The notes beneath the pieces are model-generated. The model did no database searches. It was not told the origin of the DNA and saw nothing but the letters and a program-made list of their open reading frames with translations. Below are positions 46,424-55,773 of a stretch of DNA of 64,000 nucleotides, piece after piece (positions within the stretch are counted from its first letter, which is position 1; the number at the start of each line of letters is the position of its first letter). The DNA lies in contig NZ_JAMKOJ010000002.1 of assembly GCF_023700755.1 (NCBI RefSeq), forward strand, positions 188,329-252,328, written 5' to 3'. Source of the DNA: Allorhizobium sonneratiae. Its GTDB lineage: Bacteria > Pseudomonadota > Alphaproteobacteria > Rhizobiales > Rhizobiaceae. A program made the position numbers and the translations under genes.

Positions 46424-47311
46424 TCAGGGCACCAGCAGCGTGCCCGCTCCATGCTCGGTGAAGATTTCCAGAAGCACCGAATGCGGCGTCTTGCCATTGA
46501 GAATGACAACGCCCTGCACCCCGGCATTGATCGCCTCAATGCAGGTTTCGACCTTCGGGATCATCCCGCCTGAAATCGTGCCGTCCTTGATCAGGGCACG
46601 CGCTTCGGCAACCGACAATTCCTTGATCAGTTCGCCCTTCTTGTTGAGCACGCCCGGCACATCGGTGAGGAAAAGCAGGCGATCGGCGCGCAGCGCTCCG
46701 GCAATTGCACCGGCAAATGTATCGGCATTGATGTTATAGGTGTGCCCATCGCGGCCCGGCGCAACCGGCGCAATGACCGGGATCATTTCCGATTTGGCCA
46801 GCAGGTCGAGAAGCGTGCGGTCGACTTCGACCACTTCACCGACGAAACCCAGATCCAGCACCCGCTCGATATTGGAATCGGGATCGATCACGGTTTTCTT
46901 TGCCTTTTCGGCAAAGACCATATTGCCGTCCTTGCCACACAGGCCGATGGCCCATTCGCCGGTCTGGTTGATCAGCGCGACGATTTCCTTGTTGATCGAG
47001 CCGGCCAGCACCATTTCGACGATCTCGACCGTCTTCTGGTCGGTCACGCGCAAGCCGCCCTCGAATTTCGATTCGATGCCCATCTTGGCCAGCATCGCAC
47101 CGATCTGCGGACCGCCGCCATGAACGACAATCGGGTTCACCCCCGATTGCTTCAGCAGCGCGATATCCTCGGCAAAGATCCGGCCCAATTCCGGATTGCC
47201 CATGGCGTGACCGCCATATTTCACAACGATGGTCTTGTTTTCATATCGCTGCATAAAGGGCAGCGCCTGGGCAAGAAGACGGGCCTGGATTTCGCTTTCG
47301 GAGGCGCTCAT
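46424..47311 (-). CDS. argB: Acetylglutamate kinase
   Basis: A 295-residue amino-acid kinase for the second step of arginine synthesis. Visible are [15 protein letters not shown] (ATP-phosphate lysine region), [50 protein letters not shown] and [12 protein letters not shown]. The long N-terminal helix before the kinase core (residues 1-25) is typical of the hexameric arginine-inhibited form. ATG 47311 has AAGGAATCC upstream. Confidence 0.97.
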   Translation of the reverse strand: MSASESEIQARLLAQALPFMQRYENKTIVVKYGGHAMGNPELGRIFAEDIALLKQSGVNPIVVHGGGPQIGAMLAKMGIESKFEGGLRVTDQKTVEIVEMVLAGSINKEIVALINQTGEWAIGLCGKDGNMVFAEKAKKTVIDPDSNIERVLDLGFVGEVVEVDRTLLDLLAKSEMIPVIAPVAPGRDGHTYNINADTFAGAIAGALRADRLLFLTDVPGVLNKKGELIKELSVAEARALIKDGTISGGMIPKVETCIEAINAGVQGVVILNGKTPHSVLLEIFTEHGAGTLLVP

Positions 47312-47471
47312 GGAGGATTCCTTCATTTGGTTCGGCGCTTTTTAACCGAGAAATCTGCAAGAGGGAATAATCCAGTCGCAAGGACTAAGCGAATTGAGAG
47401 CATGTCAACGACATGCGCACCGCTCCTGCCCTACTTTGCCGGTCGCTGTCCGGAACCTTCGTGAGGTGAGC

Positions 47472-48008
47472 ATGAATGACGGCCTTGATTATCTCATCGC
47501 ACGCGTCGCCATGAAAGACCGCGACGCCTTCAGCGAACTTTACCGGCTGACCAGTCCGAAACTTTTCGGCATCTGTCTGCGTCTGATGAAAAGGCGGATG
47601 GATGCCGAAGACGCGCTGCAGGAGATCTTCATGAAAATATGGCACCGGGCCGGACAATTTTCCGGTGTGAATGCCAGTGCCATGGCTTGGCTTTGTGCCA
47701 TTGCTCGCTATCATTGCATTGATCTCATTCGCCTGCACGCACCCGTGAGCACTCCTCTCGACGTCGCCATGGATCAGGCGGATACCTCTCATGATCCCGA
47801 GCAGATTGCCATCAACAGCTCTGAAGGGAGGCGGATTGACAGGTGCATGGAAGCATTGGAAGCTAAGCGGGCAAAAGCGGTGCGTCAGGCCTATGTGGAG
47901 GGGCTTTCCTATCAGGAACTGGCGTCGGCCTTCGATGTGCCGCTGAACACGATGAGGACCTGGCTGCGACGCAGCCTATTGACGCTGAGAGAGTGCCTGG
48001 ATCGATGA
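47472..48008 (+). CDS. ECF-type RNA polymerase sigma factor
   Basis: A 178-residue sigma-70 family factor without the housekeeping regions 1 and 3. Region 2 lies at about 10-80 (DAFSELYRLTSPKLFGICLR, DAEDALQEIFMKIWHRAGQF, AMAWLCAIARYHCIDLIR). Region 4 lies at about 120-175 (AVRQAYVEGLSYQELASAFD, PLNTMRTWLRRSLLTLRECL). ATG 47472 has GTGAGGTGA upstream. Its stop overlaps the start of an anti-sigma gene (ATGA), the usual arrangement of SigK/RskA-type pairs. An inverted repeat GCATGTC-AAC-GACATGC at 47400-47416 lies in the upstream region. Confidence 0.92.
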   Translation: MNDGLDYLIARVAMKDRDAFSELYRLTSPKLFGICLRLMKRRMDAEDALQEIFMKIWHRAGQFSGVNASAMAWLCAIARYHCIDLIRLHAPVSTPLDVAMDQADTSHDPEQIAINSSEGRRIDRCMEALEAKRAKAVRQAYVEGLSYQELASAFDVPLNTMRTWLRRSLLTLRECLDR

Positions 48009-48727
48009 CGACACCGGATCAGAGCAAGGGAGACCGCTCAAAAGACGAGGTTCTGGCGGGGGAATATGTCCTCGGCGTGCTTTCGCTCGATGCCCGGCAG
48101 GTGGTGGAAGCGCGGATCAAGCGGGATCGCCAGTTTGCCGCCATCGTTCATCGCTGGGAAGAAAACCTGTCGCAGTTCAATGAGGACTACAAACCGGAAT
48201 CCCCGAAACCGGAAAGCTTTGCCGAGATCGAAAACCGTCTTGCGGACAAAAACCGCACTGTTTTGATGCCGCAGATTATGGTTCTCTGGCAGTCTCTGGC
48301 TTTCTGGCGGCTGATGACGCTGATGTCGGTCATTGCAGTGTCAAGCCTGATCGGCCTCGAACTGGGAGCCTGGGAGGATCGTTACGGCTATCATCCGCTG
48401 GTTGCCGATCTTGCGGCCAAGGATGACAAACTGTCGCTGGTCGCCAGCTATGACCGGCTGAATGGACGATTGCGGGTCAGTCCGGTTGCCTCGAGCGGGC
48501 AAGGGGAAAAATCTCTGGAACTCTGGCTGATTGACGGCACCCACCCGGCGCAATCGCTCGGGGTTCTGCCGCAGACCGGCGATGGTGTCGTTCTGGTGCC
48601 CGACGAGATGCGCCGCAAACTGAAGAGCGGCATCACGCTTGCCGTCAGTCTGGAACCTTTCGGCGGCTCGCCCACCGGCGTCGCCACCGGTCCGGTGATT
48701 GCCGCCGGCACCGTGCATCTGCCGTAA
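48005..48727 (+). CDS. Anti-sigma factor (RskA-type)
   Basis: A 240-residue single-pass membrane protein. The cytoplasmic N-terminus contains the anti-sigma motif LAGEYVLGVLSLDARQVVEA. One transmembrane helix lies at about 101-120 (WRLMTLMSVIAVSSLIGLEL), and the periplasmic RskA-like beta domain carries LELWLIDGTHPAQSLGVLP and TLAVSLEPFGGSPTG. No HXXXCXXC zinc motif is seen. Overlapping the sigma gene by four bases, it most likely holds that factor at the membrane until a signal triggers its proteolysis. Confidence 0.9.
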   Translation: MTTPDQSKGDRSKDEVLAGEYVLGVLSLDARQVVEARIKRDRQFAAIVHRWEENLSQFNEDYKPESPKPESFAEIENRLADKNRTVLMPQIMVLWQSLAFWRLMTLMSVIAVSSLIGLELGAWEDRYGYHPLVADLAAKDDKLSLVASYDRLNGRLRVSPVASSGQGEKSLELWLIDGTHPAQSLGVLPQTGDGVVLVPDEMRRKLKSGITLAVSLEPFGGSPTGVATGPVIAAGTVHLP

Positions 48728-48770
48728 ACGGATGCCTCCTCTGCATATGTAATTTTTTCTGCAATGGCGT

Positions 48771-48797
48771 GAAACTTTTCTGTTCAAGCTCCCGTCT
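48771..48797 (+). promoter_or_regulatory. Candidate ECF sigma promoter for the fasciclin gene
   Basis: GAAAC (48771-48775) and CGTCT (48793-48797) are separated by 17 bases, resembling ECF -35/-10 elements. The position, 65 bases before the fasciclin start, and the neighbouring sigma factor support the assignment, which is inferred only from sequence. Confidence 0.5.
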
Positions 48798-48861
48798 CAG
48801 TCTGTGTTGCCGATGACATGGCAACAATTGTGACAACACTTCACGGGAAGAGGATCATCCG

Positions 48862-49416
48862 ATGATCAAGAACAGTGTTCGCCTTATGATGATTGCAGCC
48901 ATGATGACAGCCGGCACGGCCGCCGCTTACGCCAAAGACCCCATGGTCGGCGGAGCGGCGATGTATCCCAGTAAAAACATTGTCGAAAATGCATCTCACT
49001 CCAAGGATCACACGACGCTGGTTGCTGCGGTCAAGGCTGCCGGTCTGGTCAAGACACTCGAAGGCAAGGGCCCGTTCACGGTTTTCGCTCCGACCAATGA
49101 AGCCTTCGCCAAACTGCCCGCCGGCACCGTCGACACTCTGCTGAAGCCGGAAAACAAGGCGCAACTGACAAAAATTCTCACCTGCCATGTGGTGGCCGGG
49201 GATATTTCCTCCAAGACGCTTGCCAGCATGATCAAGAAACATGGCGGCACCTATGACATCAAGACTGTCGGCGGCTGCGTCATCAAGGCCAAGGACAGCA
49301 TGGGCAAGATCACACTGACGGATGAGAAAGGCGATGTCGCCCATGTGACGATTGCCAATGTCAAGCAGTCCAACGGCATGATTCACGTGATCGACACGGT
49401 GCTTTTGCCGAAATAA
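48862..49416 (+). CDS. Secreted fasciclin (FAS1) domain protein
   Basis: A 184-residue exported protein: signal peptide at 1-24 (ending TAAAYA/KDP) and one FAS1 domain at about 40-184. The two FAS1 conserved boxes are visible: FTVFAPTNEAFAKLPAG, and the terminal NGMIHVIDTVLLPK. FAS1 domains mediate adhesion or cell-surface contacts. The preceding sigma and anti-sigma genes and the candidate ECF promoter suggest it is a target of that regulator. GAGG stands eight bases before the ATG. Confidence 0.93.
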   Translation: MIKNSVRLMMIAAMMTAGTAAAYAKDPMVGGAAMYPSKNIVENASHSKDHTTLVAAVKAAGLVKTLEGKGPFTVFAPTNEAFAKLPAGTVDTLLKPENKAQLTKILTCHVVAGDISSKTLASMIKKHGGTYDIKTVGGCVIKAKDSMGKITLTDEKGDVAHVTIANVKQSNGMIHVIDTVLLPK

Positions 49417-49455
49417 TGCCTCACTCTCTGGCCCGGCGGCGTCCCCTTCGCCGGG

Positions 49456-50112
49456 TCAGAGTGTTGAAAAACCGACCGTCTCGGATATCGCCGCACGCAA
49501 ATCATCCAGCCCGCTACCTTTTTCCGACGACGTATGCAGCACGGCTGGAAAAGCAGCCGGATGTTTTTTGATCTTGTCCATCGTCTCGGATACCAGCCTC
49601 GGTATCCCCGCATCCTTGATCTTGTCCGTTTTGGTCAGCACGATCTGATAGGAGACGGCAGCCTTGTCGAGCAGGGTCAGCACCTCATCATCATTTTTCT
49701 TGATGCCGTGGCGGCTATCGATCAGCACATAAACACGCTTCAATGTGGCGCGACCGCGCAGATAATCGAAAACGAGCTTTGTCCAGGCATCGACCTGCTC
49801 CTTCGGCGCCTGGGCATAGCCGTAACCGGGCATATCCACCAGTGCCACCGGCGGCAGATCATTGCCCTCGCCGCTATAACCATCCGGGACGAAATAATTC
49901 AGCTCCTGGGTACGGCCCGGCGTGTTGGATGTTCGCGCCAATCCCTTTTGCCCTAAAAGCGCATTGATGAGTGAGGATTTGCCGACATTGGAACGTCCGG
50001 CAAAAGCGATTTCCAGCGGCCCTTCCGGCGGCAGAAACGTCATGGAGGGCACGCCGCGGATAAAAATCCACGGATGCCCGAACAAAGGCTTTCCTTCTGT
50101 TCTGTCTGCCAT
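49456..50112 (-). CDS. engB: Ribosome biogenesis GTP-binding protein EngB (YsxC/YihA)
   Basis: A 218-residue TrmE-Era-EngA-EngB family GTPase needed for large ribosomal subunit assembly. G1 is [18 protein letters not shown]2 is [17 protein letters not shown]3 is [10 protein letters not shown] and G4 is LTKTDKI. ATG 50112 (MADRTEG) has GAGGA seven bases upstream; two earlier in-frame starts are less well spaced. It follows yidC on the same strand across a hairpin. Confidence 0.95.
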   Translation of the reverse strand: MADRTEGKPLFGHPWIFIRGVPSMTFLPPEGPLEIAFAGRSNVGKSSLINALLGQKGLARTSNTPGRTQELNYFVPDGYSGEGNDLPPVALVDMPGYGYAQAPKEQVDAWTKLVFDYLRGRATLKRVYVLIDSRHGIKKNDDEVLTLLDKAAVSYQIVLTKTDKIKDAGIPRLVSETMDKIKKHPAAFPAVLHTSSEKGSGLDDLRAAISETVGFSTL

Positions 50113-50162
50113 GGTCATTCCTCTTTGTTTTCCGTCAGCCGTCGCCATCTGATAAACGAAAA

Positions 50163-50181
50163 CCCCGGCTTGACGCCGGGG
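50163..50181 (-). terminator. Hairpin between yidC and engB
   Basis: CCCCGGC/GCCGGGG with loop TTGAC, followed on the minus strand by a T-rich GTTTTCGTTT. It probably terminates or attenuates yidC transcription before engB. Confidence 0.65.
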
Positions 50182-50188
50182 TCTGAAA

Positions 50189-51967
50189 CTATTTCGACTG
50201 CGCCGGTTTTCGTCGGAACAAGCCTTTGAGATTGTTGAAAAGCTCGATCTTCACCCCGTGGCGCTTCATGATGATCGACTGCTGCGTCAGCGACAACAGG
50301 TTGTTCCAGGAGTAATAGATCACCAGACCTGCAGGGAAGCTGCCCAGCATGAACACGAAGATGACCGGCATCCAGTTGAAAATCATCGCCTGTGTCGGAT
50401 CGGGCGGCGTCGGGTTCATCCGCATCTGCAGGAACATGGTGCAGCCCATGATGATCGGCCAAATGCCGATATGGAGAATATGCGGCGCAGCAAAGGGCAA
50501 GAGGCCAAACAGGTTGACGAAACTCGTCGGATCCGGCGCCGACAAATCCTGAATCCAGCCAAAGAACGGCGCATGGCGCATTTCGATGGTGACATAGAGG
50601 ACCTTGTAGAGCGAGAAGAACACCGGAATCTGCAACAGCATCGGCCAGCATCCGGCCACCGGATTGATCTTCTCGGTCTTGTAAAGCTCCATCATCGCCT
50701 GCTGCATGGCCATGCGGTCATCGCCATGCTTGGCCTTCAGCTCTTCCATTTTCGGCTGGATGCGCTTCATATTCGCCATGGAGGCATATTGCTTGGCCGC
50801 CAGCGGGAAGAACAGGGCCTTGACCACAATGGTCGTCAGCAGGATGGCCACACCGAAATTGCCCACCAGATGGAAGAAGAAATCCATCAGCTTGAACATC
50901 GGCTTGGTGATGAAATAGAACCAGCCCCAATCGATCATGCGGTCGAAACCGGGGATATGATATTCCGCCTCATAGCGATCGACCAGCGGCACTTCCTTGG
51001 CGCCAGCAAAGATCAGGGTCTTCAGCGTCGTGGTCTGGCCCGGCGCCACGGTCACGTCATCGGTCTTGTAGTCGGCCTGATAGCGCGGCTGACCATCCGT
51101 GAAATGGGAAAAGCGCGAGACATAGGCAAGCGACTGCGGCGGCACCAGAGCCGAGGCCCAATATTTGTCGGTTATGCCGAGCCAGCCTCCGGTTGCCTTG
51201 TCGTTCGTTTCGTTTTCCTTGTCGATGGAGGTATATTTCGCCTCTGTCAGGCTGCTGCCGGCACCGATCACGCCGAGAAAACCTTCATGCAGCACATAGG
51301 TGGACGGGGTTTCCGGCTTGTTGTAACGGGCAATGCGACCATAGACGCCAAGGCTCTCCGGCGTGCTGCCAGTATTGGTCACGCTGTCTTCGATCGTGAA
51401 CATGTAATGATCATCAACCGAGATCTTGCGGGTAAATGTCAGGCCATCCTTGTTGACATAGGTCAGCGTCACCGGCGTTTCAGCCGTCAGCTTCTCGCCC
51501 TCTTTGACCGTCCAGACGGTCGAGGGGCCGGGAACCGCACCGGTCTTGTCGCTACCGACATAGCCGAGTTCGGCAAAATAACCATCCTTGGTATCGGCCG
51601 GGCTCAGGAGCGTAATGATCGGGCTCGTTTTTTCAACCGTCTCGTGATAATCTTTAAGACGAAGATCATCTAGACGCGCACCGGTCAGGTTGATCGAACC
51701 GGCCAGATCCTTGGTGTCGATGACGAGGCGCGGCGACTTGGCGATGGCGTCTTCACGGCTTTCGGTGGCGGCAGCCTGGCTCGACCCGGGCAAGGTGCCG
51801 GATTTCGAAGGCGTGGTCGTCGACGGCTTCACCTGAAGCGTCTTCTGCGCCTGTTCGGCCTGACGCTCCGCCTCAAGGCGCGGAGCCATGATAAAATGTT
51901 GCCAACCCAGGACGACCAGCAGTGAGAGTGCAATCGCTATGAAATAATTGCGGTTGTTTTCCATCAT
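50189..51967 (-). CDS. yidC: Membrane protein insertase YidC
   Basis: A 592-residue inner-membrane insertase of the long proteobacterial type. TM1 is [21 protein letters not shown] large periplasmic domain occupies about 50-355, and the conserved five-helix core begins near 360 ([15 protein letters not shown]), with [21 protein letters not shown] as the cytoplasmic hairpin and [17 protein letters not shown] near the end. It inserts and folds membrane proteins with or without SecYEG. MM at 51967/51964 gives two nearly equal starts; the first was used. rnpA lies 255 bases upstream, separated by a repeat. Confidence 0.96.
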   Translation of the reverse strand: MMENNRNYFIAIALSLLVVLGWQHFIMAPRLEAERQAEQAQKTLQVKPSTTTPSKSGTLPGSSQAAATESREDAIAKSPRLVIDTKDLAGSINLTGARLDDLRLKDYHETVEKTSPIITLLSPADTKDGYFAELGYVGSDKTGAVPGPSTVWTVKEGEKLTAETPVTLTYVNKDGLTFTRKISVDDHYMFTIEDSVTNTGSTPESLGVYGRIARYNKPETPSTYVLHEGFLGVIGAGSSLTEAKYTSIDKENETNDKATGGWLGITDKYWASALVPPQSLAYVSRFSHFTDGQPRYQADYKTDDVTVAPGQTTTLKTLIFAGAKEVPLVDRYEAEYHIPGFDRMIDWGWFYFITKPMFKLMDFFFHLVGNFGVAILLTTIVVKALFFPLAAKQYASMANMKRIQPKMEELKAKHGDDRMAMQQAMMELYKTEKINPVAGCWPMLLQIPVFFSLYKVLYVTIEMRHAPFFGWIQDLSAPDPTSFVNLFGLLPFAAPHILHIGIWPIIMGCTMFLQMRMNPTPPDPTQAMIFNWMPVIFVFMLGSFPAGLVIYYSWNNLLSLTQQSIIMKRHGVKIELFNNLKGLFRRKPAQSK

Positions 51968-52186
51968 TCTTACCTGGAAAGCCTTTTCTGGATGGCTTGC
52001 GCCGGCAAACACGTGCCGACAGACAGCCGGCGGTGCGCCTGCACCCTTTCACTGATCAGGACTGTCTTCCGAAAACCGCGTGCCGCTTTACGGATAGCCT
52101 GTTTACCTGCGCCGTTTCTCCGGCTTTTCCTGACAGCATCGTGTGTTCATCAAACAAACATAAGATGCTGTATCACTTTGTATCTT

Positions 52187-52230
52187 CTGCATAATTTCTT
52201 AAATCGATCCCGATCCAAGCAATTATGCAG
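52187..52230. repeat. Intergenic palindrome supplying the rnpA stop
   Basis: CTGCATAATT (52187-52196) and AATTATGCAG (52221-52230) form a perfect ten-base inverted repeat, with TTCTTAAATCGATCCC-type centre, the same family as at 8321 and 13780. The last codons of rnpA (ACT GCA TAA) are read from its right arm. Confidence 0.8.
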
Positions 52231-52600
52231 TAATGCGCCGGACAAGGGCCTTTTGCAAATCGGCAAAAGACGCTTTCAACACATCGCTCCGCCCGACGAT
52301 CACATAGTCATGGCCGGGTTGCATTGCAATTGCCGCTTCCGTTCTGACAGCCTCCTTAAGCCGCCGCCGTATACGGTTGCGCTCCACGGCGTTGCCCTGC
52401 TTTTTCGTCACGGTAAAGCCAACCCTTGCAGGCTCGGCCTTTGCCTTGCGATCCAGCACCTCCAGGAGGAAATATCTGCCTTTTCGCTTTTCACCGTCAC
52501 GAACGGCAAGAAACTGCGGCCGACATTTCAGTCGCCCGACAGTTTTTTCTGAGGTCTTCGACGCCATGGGTCCGGCACTTGTCTCAGGCCGGTCACTCAT
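52223..52600 (-). CDS. rnpA: Ribonuclease P protein component
   Basis: A 125-residue basic protein that assists the RNase P RNA in maturing tRNA 5' ends. The RNR signature is present in [18 protein letters not shown], preceded by [10 protein letters not shown]. The N-terminal 20 residues are extended compared with E. coli, as is common in rhizobia. It starts three bases after the rpmH stop. Its final residues come from an intergenic repeat. Confidence 0.95.
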   Translation of the reverse strand: MSDRPETSAGPMASKTSEKTVGRLKCRPQFLAVRDGEKRKGRYFLLEVLDRKAKAEPARVGFTVTKKQGNAVERNRIRRRLKEAVRTEAAIAMQPGHDYVIVGRSDVLKASFADLQKALVRRITA

Positions 52601-52603
52601 GAT

Positions 52604-52738
52604 TTAGGCCGAAAGACGCTTGCGACCGCGGCTGCGGCGGGCAGACAGAACCAGGCGACCACCCTTGGTGGCCATGCGTGCGCGAAAGCCGTGGCGACGC
52701 TTGCGCACGAGTTTCGAAGGCTGATAGGTACGCTTCAT
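52604..52738 (-). CDS. rpmH: 50S ribosomal protein L34
   Basis: A 44-residue, very basic ribosomal protein. The reading frame gives [20 protein letters not shown], then [18 protein letters not shown] and RKRLSA before TAA, a full-length L34. It is first in the rpmH-rnpA pair, with only three bases before rnpA. The upstream region 52739-52800 should contain the operon promoter. Confidence 0.98.
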   Translation of the reverse strand: MKRTYQPSKLVRKRRHGFRARMATKGGRLVLSARRSRGRKRLSA

Positions 52739-53248
52739 TTATTTAACACCGCGGTGTGCGGCCCTTCTTGATTTTGCACGATGTGCAAGAGCGTTGGATG
52801 AAAGCTTTCATCAATGTCGTCATGAAAAACCGAAACATTGCAAGCCGCGCGGCTTATACGGAGGATAAAAGACGGAGTCAATCAGCCATGGCCAACACAG
52901 GCCCGTCAAAATCCGTTGAAACGCGGGCAAAAGATACCTCTGGAAACGCCAGATGCAGGAATGGCGGGGACCTGGCACCTTGCGGCTCTGTCCAGATATG
53001 GACCTGGATAAGCAAAGACAAGCAGGCGATGCAAAGGGATCAACAGCGCGTGATGATCGAATGCGGCATCGTATTTTCTATGTTTCCTCAGCCCTTTTTG
53101 GCCAATACTATTCACTTTACTGACAGGCCGCACGCATCCATTCGTGGTAACGTGGCTGCCCGGGATGGGAAAATAGCTTCACAGAACAAGGCAAGCATGG
53201 CTAGATAGAGCATTGATCTGCGCATCGTCTATCCATCAGAGTGCGAAT
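52739..53248. other. Intergenic region upstream of rpmH
   Basis: This 510-base divergent gap must hold the rpmH promoter and that of the histidine kinase. The open frame at 52756-53208 has no recognisable domain or good start and is not called. No tRNA or strong repeat was seen. Confidence 0.45.
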
Positions 53249-54793
53249 ATGCAGAAGAGCAAGGCAAGACAGGACGTGGCAGGCAGCGATAACTCCCAAC
53301 TGGCCGGCAACCGACCGAAGCAGGATCGCCCGAGCCGGCTGCGTGGCCTGACCGGCAAACTGCTGGTCATGTCTGTGGTCTTCGTTCTAACGGCGGAAGT
53401 GCTGATTTTCGGCCCCTCTATCGGCACGATGCGGCTCAACTGGCTGCAGGACCATATCAACAAGGCCGCAGCCGCCGCCGTGGTCATCGACGACCTGCAA
53501 CCGCGCGAATTGCCCAAACAGGTGCAGAGCGACGCCCTTCTGGCAACCGACACCAAGGCCATAGCCCTGACAAAGGACGGCACCACCCGACTTCTGGCCA
53601 TGGGCACCATGCCGCAGGCGGTGGACGGTCAATACGATCTGACCAATGTCAACAGCATTACCGCCATGAAAGACGCCTTCGAGACCCTGCTCTTCGGCGG
53701 AAACCGGCTGATCAGCGTTTCAAGCCCTGTCGGCGACACCCAGATGCAGGTGGAAGTGGTCATGTCCGATGCACCGCTGCACCGGGTGCTGCTGGCCTAT
53801 GCCGACCGTATCGCCCTGGTGTCGCTGGTGATTTCGGCGGTGGCCGGTCTTCTCCTGTTTGTCATTCTTAACCGCATCCTGATCAAGCCAATCCGCAGGC
53901 TGGCTGACAATATTCAGGAATTTGCCGATAATCCCGAGGATCCGGCAAGGGTGATCGCAACCGATCCTGGTCGTGACGAACTGGCTTTTGTCCGCCGGCA
54001 TCTGGCCTCCATGCAGGCGCAATTGCAGAAAACCCTGCGCCAGCAGAAAAACCTTGCTGATCTTGGCCTTGCGGTTTCCAAGATCAATCATGATATGCGC
54101 AACATCCTGGCTTCGGCGCAACTGATGTCTGACCGTCTGGTCGATGTGGACGATCCGCTGGTGAAAAGCTTTGCGCCAAAACTGGTGCGCACCATCGACC
54201 GTGCGGTCAGTTATACCAGCGAGGTGCTGTCCTATGGTCAGGCCTCGGAGGCCGAACCCAGACGGCGGCGCTTCCCGCTCGCCTCACTGGTGCAGGATAT
54301 GAAGGATATGCTGGTGCTGGAAGACGGCATCAGCTTCATCGATCAGGTGCCGCAGGATATCGAAATCGATGCCGACAGCGATCAGCTCTTTCGGGTCATT
54401 CACAATCTCTGCCGCAATGCCGCCCAGGCGCTCTCCGGCTATATCACCGAAGAAGAAGGCGGCATGGGACTGATCACGCTTTCGGCGCATCGGCTTGGCA
54501 ATGCCGTTGCCATCATCGTCGATGACAACGGCCCCGGCATGGCCCGCAAGGCACGCGAAAACCTGTTTACCGCCTTTCGCGGCTCCGCCCGCTCCGGCGG
54601 CACCGGCCTTGGCCTTGCCATTGCCCGGGAAATCGTACTTGCCCATGGCGGCACCATCGCCCTTGTCGAAAAACCAGGCTCCGGCACCCAGTTCCGCATC
54701 GAGATTCCGGACAGGCCCGTAACGCTGGAAATCGTCCGCAGCCAGACAAGCCCGGAAGGCGGCCAAAACAGGTCCGTAAAAAAACCTTCATAA
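53249..54793 (+). CDS. Membrane sensor histidine kinase, orphan
   Basis: A 514-residue kinase with TM1 at about 37-56 (KLLVMSVVFVLTAEVLIF), a periplasmic sensor of about 130 residues and TM2 near 190-210. A HAMP-like linker (IKPIRRLADNIQEFADNP) is followed by an H-box KINHDMRNILASAQ. The HATPase has NLCRNAAQAL (N box), VDDNGPGMARKARENLF (G1/F) and GGTGLGLAIAREI (G2). No response regulator is adjacent. ATG 53249 was preferred over the TTG at 53213, but its Shine-Dalgarno is weak. The signal sensed is unknown. Confidence 0.88.
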   Translation: MQKSKARQDVAGSDNSQLAGNRPKQDRPSRLRGLTGKLLVMSVVFVLTAEVLIFGPSIGTMRLNWLQDHINKAAAAAVVIDDLQPRELPKQVQSDALLATDTKAIALTKDGTTRLLAMGTMPQAVDGQYDLTNVNSITAMKDAFETLLFGGNRLISVSSPVGDTQMQVEVVMSDAPLHRVLLAYADRIALVSLVISAVAGLLLFVILNRILIKPIRRLADNIQEFADNPEDPARVIATDPGRDELAFVRRHLASMQAQLQKTLRQQKNLADLGLAVSKINHDMRNILASAQLMSDRLVDVDDPLVKSFAPKLVRTIDRAVSYTSEVLSYGQASEAEPRRRRFPLASLVQDMKDMLVLEDGISFIDQVPQDIEIDADSDQLFRVIHNLCRNAAQALSGYITEEEGGMGLITLSAHRLGNAVAIIVDDNGPGMARKARENLFTAFRGSARSGGTGLGLAIAREIVLAHGGTIALVEKPGSGTQFRIEIPDRPVTLEIVRSQTSPEGGQNRSVKKPS

Positions 54794-54846
54794 TCATGGC
54801 ATTAGAATAAAGTCAAAAAACCGGCATGTTTTTTCAGAGAAAACCG

Positions 54847-54875
54847 CTTGCATTCCCGCCGATCTCGCTTTAGAG
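54847..54875 (+). promoter_or_regulatory. Candidate promoter of tRNA-Arg
   Basis: CTTGCA (54847-54852) and TTAGAG (54870-54875), 17 bases apart, lie 38 bases before the tRNA. The CTTG-type -35 resembles rhizobial promoters; the -10 is only a moderate match. Confidence 0.4.
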
Positions 54876-54913
54876 GATCGCCCACGCCAACGATAAACAT
54901 CACGGCGCTAGAC

Positions 54914-54990
54914 GCACCCGTAGCTCAGCTGGATAGAGCACCAGACTACGAATCTGGGGGTCAGGAGTTCGAATCTCTTCGGGTGCGCCA
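54914..54990 (+). tRNA. tRNA-Arg (anticodon ACG)
   Basis: A 77-base cloverleaf: acceptor stem GCACCCG/CGGGTGC, D-arm AGCTCAGCTGGATAGAGC, anticodon stem CCAGA/TCTGG with loop CTACGAA (anticodon ACG at 54948-54950), T-arm AGGAGTTCGAATCTCTT, and an encoded CCA end at 54988-54990. It reads CGN arginine codons after A34 is deaminated to inosine. Confidence 0.97.
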
Positions 54991-55067
54991 TTCTCTCCTT
55001 TAAAATAAAAGATCTGGCGGGTTTCAAGTCGCGCTTTGTGAAAAGACGCCAAGAGGCAGTTGCCTTT

Positions 55068-55237
55068 AGAGCATTTCCAAGAAAAGTGTGAAACGGTTTT
55101 CCGTCCGCAACTGCGTAAAAACAAGAAGCTGGAGCCCGTCACAGCGAAGAGGGTTCACTGCGACAGGCTTATCTCTTGTTTTGTCGCATGTACTGATCGT
55201 TTTATTGGGACAATAAAACGCGACAGGCTGTAGTTTT
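55068..55237. repeat. RIME-like repeats downstream of tRNA-Arg
   Basis: TAGAGCATTTCCAAGAAAAG through GCGTAAAAACAAGAAG matches the element at 13839-13909. The following GTACTGATCGTTTTATTG..AAAACGCGACAGGCT matches the one between def and fmt near 43370. No tRNA-associated integrase is present. Confidence 0.75.
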
Positions 55238-55242
55238 GACGA

Positions 55243-55698
55243 TCACAACGCGGTCAGCGCGTCTGCATAGCGACGAAGCGACTGCGCAAGCTCCCACACC
55301 TCTTGCTGAGACCAGTCGGTGAGTGCTGCACGGGTCAGTCTTTCTCGTGCATCGTCGATCTGCCGAGCCATTGCCTGACCCGCAAGCGTCGCTCTGAGTT
55401 CACGCTGGCGCGCATCCGTCGCGCCAGGCCTCCTCTCAATCAATCCGAGGGCCACCAGCTTTGCGACCTGACGGCTCACGGTGCTGTGATCACGCCCGAC
55501 TCGGGCGGCAAGCTCTACAACACCAATTGGCCCGATCCTTTCCGTCAGGACAAGCAGTGGAAACAGCGCACGATCCAACCGGATACCCGCCTCCTCTATC
55601 AGCCGCTCATCACGATCGGGACGGTTGATGACGGCAACGATGTCGAGAACAGCATCGTGAAGTGCAGCCAGCAATTCTTTATTCGGTGTATTTTGCAC
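55243..55698 (-). CDS. MarR family transcriptional regulator
   Basis: A 151-residue dimeric winged-helix repressor. The HTH and wing read VVELAARVGRDHSTVSRQVA and LGLIERRPGATDARQRELRA. The best start is a GTG at 55698 with GAGG eight bases upstream; an earlier ATG at 55746 lies in a palindromic operator. It is divergent from a quinone oxidoreductase gene with a palindrome between, so it probably represses that gene and itself and responds to a small aromatic or oxidant. Confidence 0.85.
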   Translation of the reverse strand: MQNTPNKELLAALHDAVLDIVAVINRPDRDERLIEEAGIRLDRALFPLLVLTERIGPIGVVELAARVGRDHSTVSRQVAKLVALGLIERRPGATDARQRELRATLAGQAMARQIDDARERLTRAALTDWSQQEVWELAQSLRRYADALTAL

Positions 55699-55729
55699 GG
55701 ATATTGACCTCGAGATGAAACCGGCATAA

Positions 55730-55746
55730 ATGTGCATTATACACAT
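55730..55746. promoter_or_regulatory. Candidate MarR operator
   Basis: ATGTG-CATTATA-CACAT, an imperfectly spaced palindrome between the divergent MarR and oxidoreductase genes, 27 bases before the latter's ATG. The spacing and AT-rich centre are typical of MarR sites. Confidence 0.5.
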
Positions 55747-55773
55747 ATATGAATCCTCGGAAAGGCTACCGTC

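Noticed and set aside
52756..53208. 150-codon open frame upstream of the histidine kinase
   Set aside because: Low-complexity, no domain, no good ribosome site, and it covers the region expected to hold the rpmH promoter.
54914..55242. Genomic island attachment site at tRNA-Arg
   Set aside because: No integrase or direct repeat of the tRNA 3' end was found; the downstream DNA is RIME repeat.
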